Positions 62,684 through 64,000 of a stretch of DNA of 64,000 nt are shown here, piece by piece. Within the stretch, counting starts at the first letter, position 1, and each line of letters begins with the position of its first letter. Source of the DNA: Flavitalea sp966112615 (GTDB lineage: Bacteria > Bacteroidota > Bacteroidia > Chitinophagales > Chitinophagaceae); contig CBHWDO010000003.1 of the NCBI GenBank assembly GCA_966112615.1, positions 295,003-359,002 of the forward strand, read 5' to 3'. The translations under genes were made by a program, and so were the position numbers. The notes below the pieces were generated by a model. It made no database searches, was not told the DNA's origin, and saw nothing but the letters and a program-made list of their open reading frames with translations.

Positions 62684-62700
62684 GGCCACCCATGTTAGCG
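62684..62700. other. attC-like palindrome, site 3 (right part)
   Basis: GGCCACCCAT then GTTAGCG, continuing into GCAGTGC. The same GTTAGCGGCAGTG motif appears inverted at 63203-63215 (GCATTGCCGCTAAC), where it bounds the next site. Confidence 0.4.
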
Positions 62701-62743
62701 GCAGTGCGGTTAGTTTAGGACTGGCCGATCCTTTAATGCTGGC

Positions 62744-63175
62744 TCAGGCAAGCCCGCGTAGGATGTCCAGCCGGTTCGCCGGTGCATCCTGCGCCATGAA
62801 GTTCGGAATCGTACTGGCTGTGCGCCTAGGCCTACGCAGAAACTCTACGGGCCATTCTGTGATACGCTCCTCCTTAATATGTACAAAAGTGCCAGCCTCC
62901 GGCTCGTCGATATACTCTTTCTGCAGGACAAGGGCAAGCGGCTCTTCGCAGCCAGCATTTTCCTGTGAATATGCAAGCGCGTCTTCGTAATTGTCAAAGG
63001 CGTAGAAGTAGTCGCTCCCCTCCTCATCTTCAGCCGGCGCCCCGTCGTGTGGATGGCACCAAACCCGGTACTCAAGTACAGCATCCCAGACGTACCCACC
63101 TCCGGAAAATACGTAGCCTGGATAATCTCCGACTTTATCGGGATCCAAAACAGAAGGAAAATTCAAGTCACTCAT
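62744..63175 (-). CDS. Hypothetical protein, horizontally acquired
   Basis: 143 residues beginning MSDLNFPSVLDPDKVGDYPG, with many aromatic and acidic residues (YVFSGGGYVWDAVLEYRVWCHP, DDYFYAFDNYEDALAYSQE-like region, EEPLALVLQKEYIDEP, ITEWPVEFLRRPRR) and the C-terminal ANRLDILRG. Similar proteins are familiar from Proteobacteria, where they are sometimes labelled N-acetyltransferases without clear motif. Base composition is much richer in GC than its neighbours (44 of 70 bases between 62751 and 62820), evidence of recent transfer. It stands between two palindromic sites. Confidence 0.75.
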   Translation of the reverse strand: MSDLNFPSVLDPDKVGDYPGYVFSGGGYVWDAVLEYRVWCHPHDGAPAEDEEGSDYFYAFDNYEDALAYSQENAGCEEPLALVLQKEYIDEPEAGTFVHIKEERITEWPVEFLRRPRRTASTIPNFMAQDAPANRLDILRGLA

Positions 63176-63208
63176 CTATTGTCGGGTTTAGGAGAAAGGT
63201 AGCATTGC

Positions 63209-63369
63209 CGCTAACGTCCGGAGCTTTGGGAAGGTTGGGAAATAGAATTCCTACTGCTTGGCTTGGCCGTATCTTTTGTATTTATACGGCCAAAGTACAA
63301 AAGCTCAACAGAATTACAAAAGACGAAGGCATATTCTCAAACCCAACTTTACCAAAGCTCTTGTTGTAG
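63209..63369. other. attC-like imperfect palindrome, site 2
   Basis: Bounded by CGCTAAC (63209-63215) and GTTGTAG (63363-63369). Outer arms 63221-63239 and 63342-63360 pair at 17 of 19 positions; inner arms TTGGCCGTAT (63263-63272) and ATACGGCCAA (63284-63293) pair perfectly. It lies just behind the stop of the gene at 63385-63933. Confidence 0.5.
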
Positions 63370-63384
63370 GCAGTTATAGAATAG

Positions 63385-63933
63385 TTATGCTACACCATTT
63401 ACTGAGAAGTTGTAAAGGCTACCAGTTGTCAGGTCAACATTGACACTCCAGTACCGGTAACCTCCATCCATAACAATTGAGTAGTCAGAAGTAAAATCCA
63501 ATCGACTATCCCGATATCCTTTAAGTCGGTCTAAAGCAGTGTACTTGTCCCAGTGCATGTTGATACGGATTACCTTATGCCCCTCTTTATTTAAAAAACC
63601 TACGTATTGCCTGAAGTACTTATTTAAGTTTCGATCAATGTACTCTTTTTGGCTAAACTGATTGGGCTTTCGTTCATTTGCCTTCTTTATCTGGTTCTTT
63701 AAGATGCGCTCCGCAGCATCAATATCTTGTTTTGTCGGTGTAAACTTGCGTACGGCTATATGATTGTGTATAAAAAGCTTTTCGTCATCGTATGTACTAT
63801 CAAAAGCTGTCCCTCTGAACTTCCCTGTCTTGACACCAATTTTTTGTAAATCACTGGTCTTAAAAGTGGCAACAGAAGATTTGCAACTAGTCAGCCCTGT
63901 CACTATACTCACTATGAATAAAACCTTTCTCAT
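63385..63933 (-). CDS. Hypothetical lipoprotein
   Basis: 182 residues with a lipoprotein signal (MRKVLFIVSIVTGLTSCKSS, Cys17). The body has KFTPTKQDIDAAERILKNQI, a region rich in Lys/Asn, VIRINMHWDKYTALDRL and a C-terminal beta stretch YSIVMDGGYRYWSVNVDLTTGSLYNFSVNG. No family recognised. The ATG lies 8 nt after the core CTACAAC/GTTGTAG at 63942-63948, as expected for a promoterless cassette gene. Confidence 0.55.
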   Translation of the reverse strand: MRKVLFIVSIVTGLTSCKSSVATFKTSDLQKIGVKTGKFRGTAFDSTYDDEKLFIHNHIAVRKFTPTKQDIDAAERILKNQIKKANERKPNQFSQKEYIDRNLNKYFRQYVGFLNKEGHKVIRINMHWDKYTALDRLKGYRDSRLDFTSDYSIVMDGGYRYWSVNVDLTTGSLYNFSVNGVA

Positions 63934-63941
63934 ATAATTGT

Positions 63942-64000
63942 CTACAACGGATTAGCGCTTGCCGATGTACCGGCATTCCATGTTCCGTCAGCCTCGGTAA
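63942..64000. other. attC-like palindrome, site 1 (partial, runs off the window)
   Basis: Starts with CTACAAC (63942-63948) and contains GGCATTCCATGTTCCGTCAG (63972-63991), the same 20-nt block as site 4 with one change. Inside, TGCCG-atgta-CGGCA forms a small stem. The other end lies beyond 64000. Confidence 0.4.

Noticed and set aside
62965..63369. Plus-strand frame opposite the GC-rich cassette gene
   Set aside because: It is a by-product of high GC on the opposite strand and continues through the palindrome.

Overview
The window looks like a chromosomal segment of a Bacteroidota bacterium, most likely from the Chitinophagaceae; the family assignment is an inference from gene content, not a database result. 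Supporting signs are: two secreted proteins with type IX secretion (T9SS) C-terminal sorting domains, many lipoproteins and outer-membrane beta-barrels, HU-CCDC81, DUF4249, DUF1835/DUF3658 and YceI proteins, a short primary sigma factor lacking region 1.1, bacillithiol synthesis (BshB1), and a recurrent TAnnTTYG box upstream of genes, which matches the Bacteroidota -7 element. GC content is low to moderate, and Shine-Dalgarno sequences are mostly absent.

Layout. 1-6.4 kb: end of an outer-membrane receptor, HU-CCDC81 protein, methyltransferase, a four-helix-bundle (S23) gene inside inverted repeats, glutamine cyclotransferase, T9SS metalloprotease, universal stress protein. 6.4-12.6 kb: DinB-like protein, fatty-acid desaturase, BshB1, lipoamide dehydrogenase, beta-barrel protein, FAD oxidoreductase. 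12.7-23.2 kb: SMC; a YceI / outer-membrane protein / YceI / membrane protein cluster; a BNR-repeat plus rhodanese-thioredoxin pair; Xaa-Pro aminopeptidase. 23.3-26.8 kb: membrane protein, lamin-tail T9SS protein, transglutaminase, small protein. 27.1-32.4 kb: parE - DUF1835 - parC. 32.5-35.5 kb: a signalling operon with an RsbQ-like hydrolase between two histidine kinases. 35.5-41.7 kb: secreted hypothetical, smpB, accD, and the divergent sdhCAB operon. 42-59.1 kb: prolyl oligopeptidase, ABC-F, giant outer-membrane protein, holA, ribF/purM, rpoD, DUF4249, trxB-folB-TPR. 59.1-64 kb: an accessory region of small unrelated genes, all on the minus strand, separated by long imperfect palindromes, with one IS1182-family element.

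Two things stand out. First, gene boundaries through the core region are punctuated by several families of degenerate 7-8 bp tandem repeats, frequently in inverted pairs that can fold into hairpins; they start at or inside stop codons and often end just upstream of the next promoter. Second, the right end has the architecture of an integron-like gene-cassette array: promoterless small genes in one orientation, each followed by a 130-160 nt palindrome bounded by CTACAAC/GTTAGCG-type cores, one of them split by the insertion sequence, and one gene with clearly foreign base composition. No integrase is inside the window, so this remains a hypothesis.

No rRNA, tRNA, CRISPR array or riboswitch was recognised.
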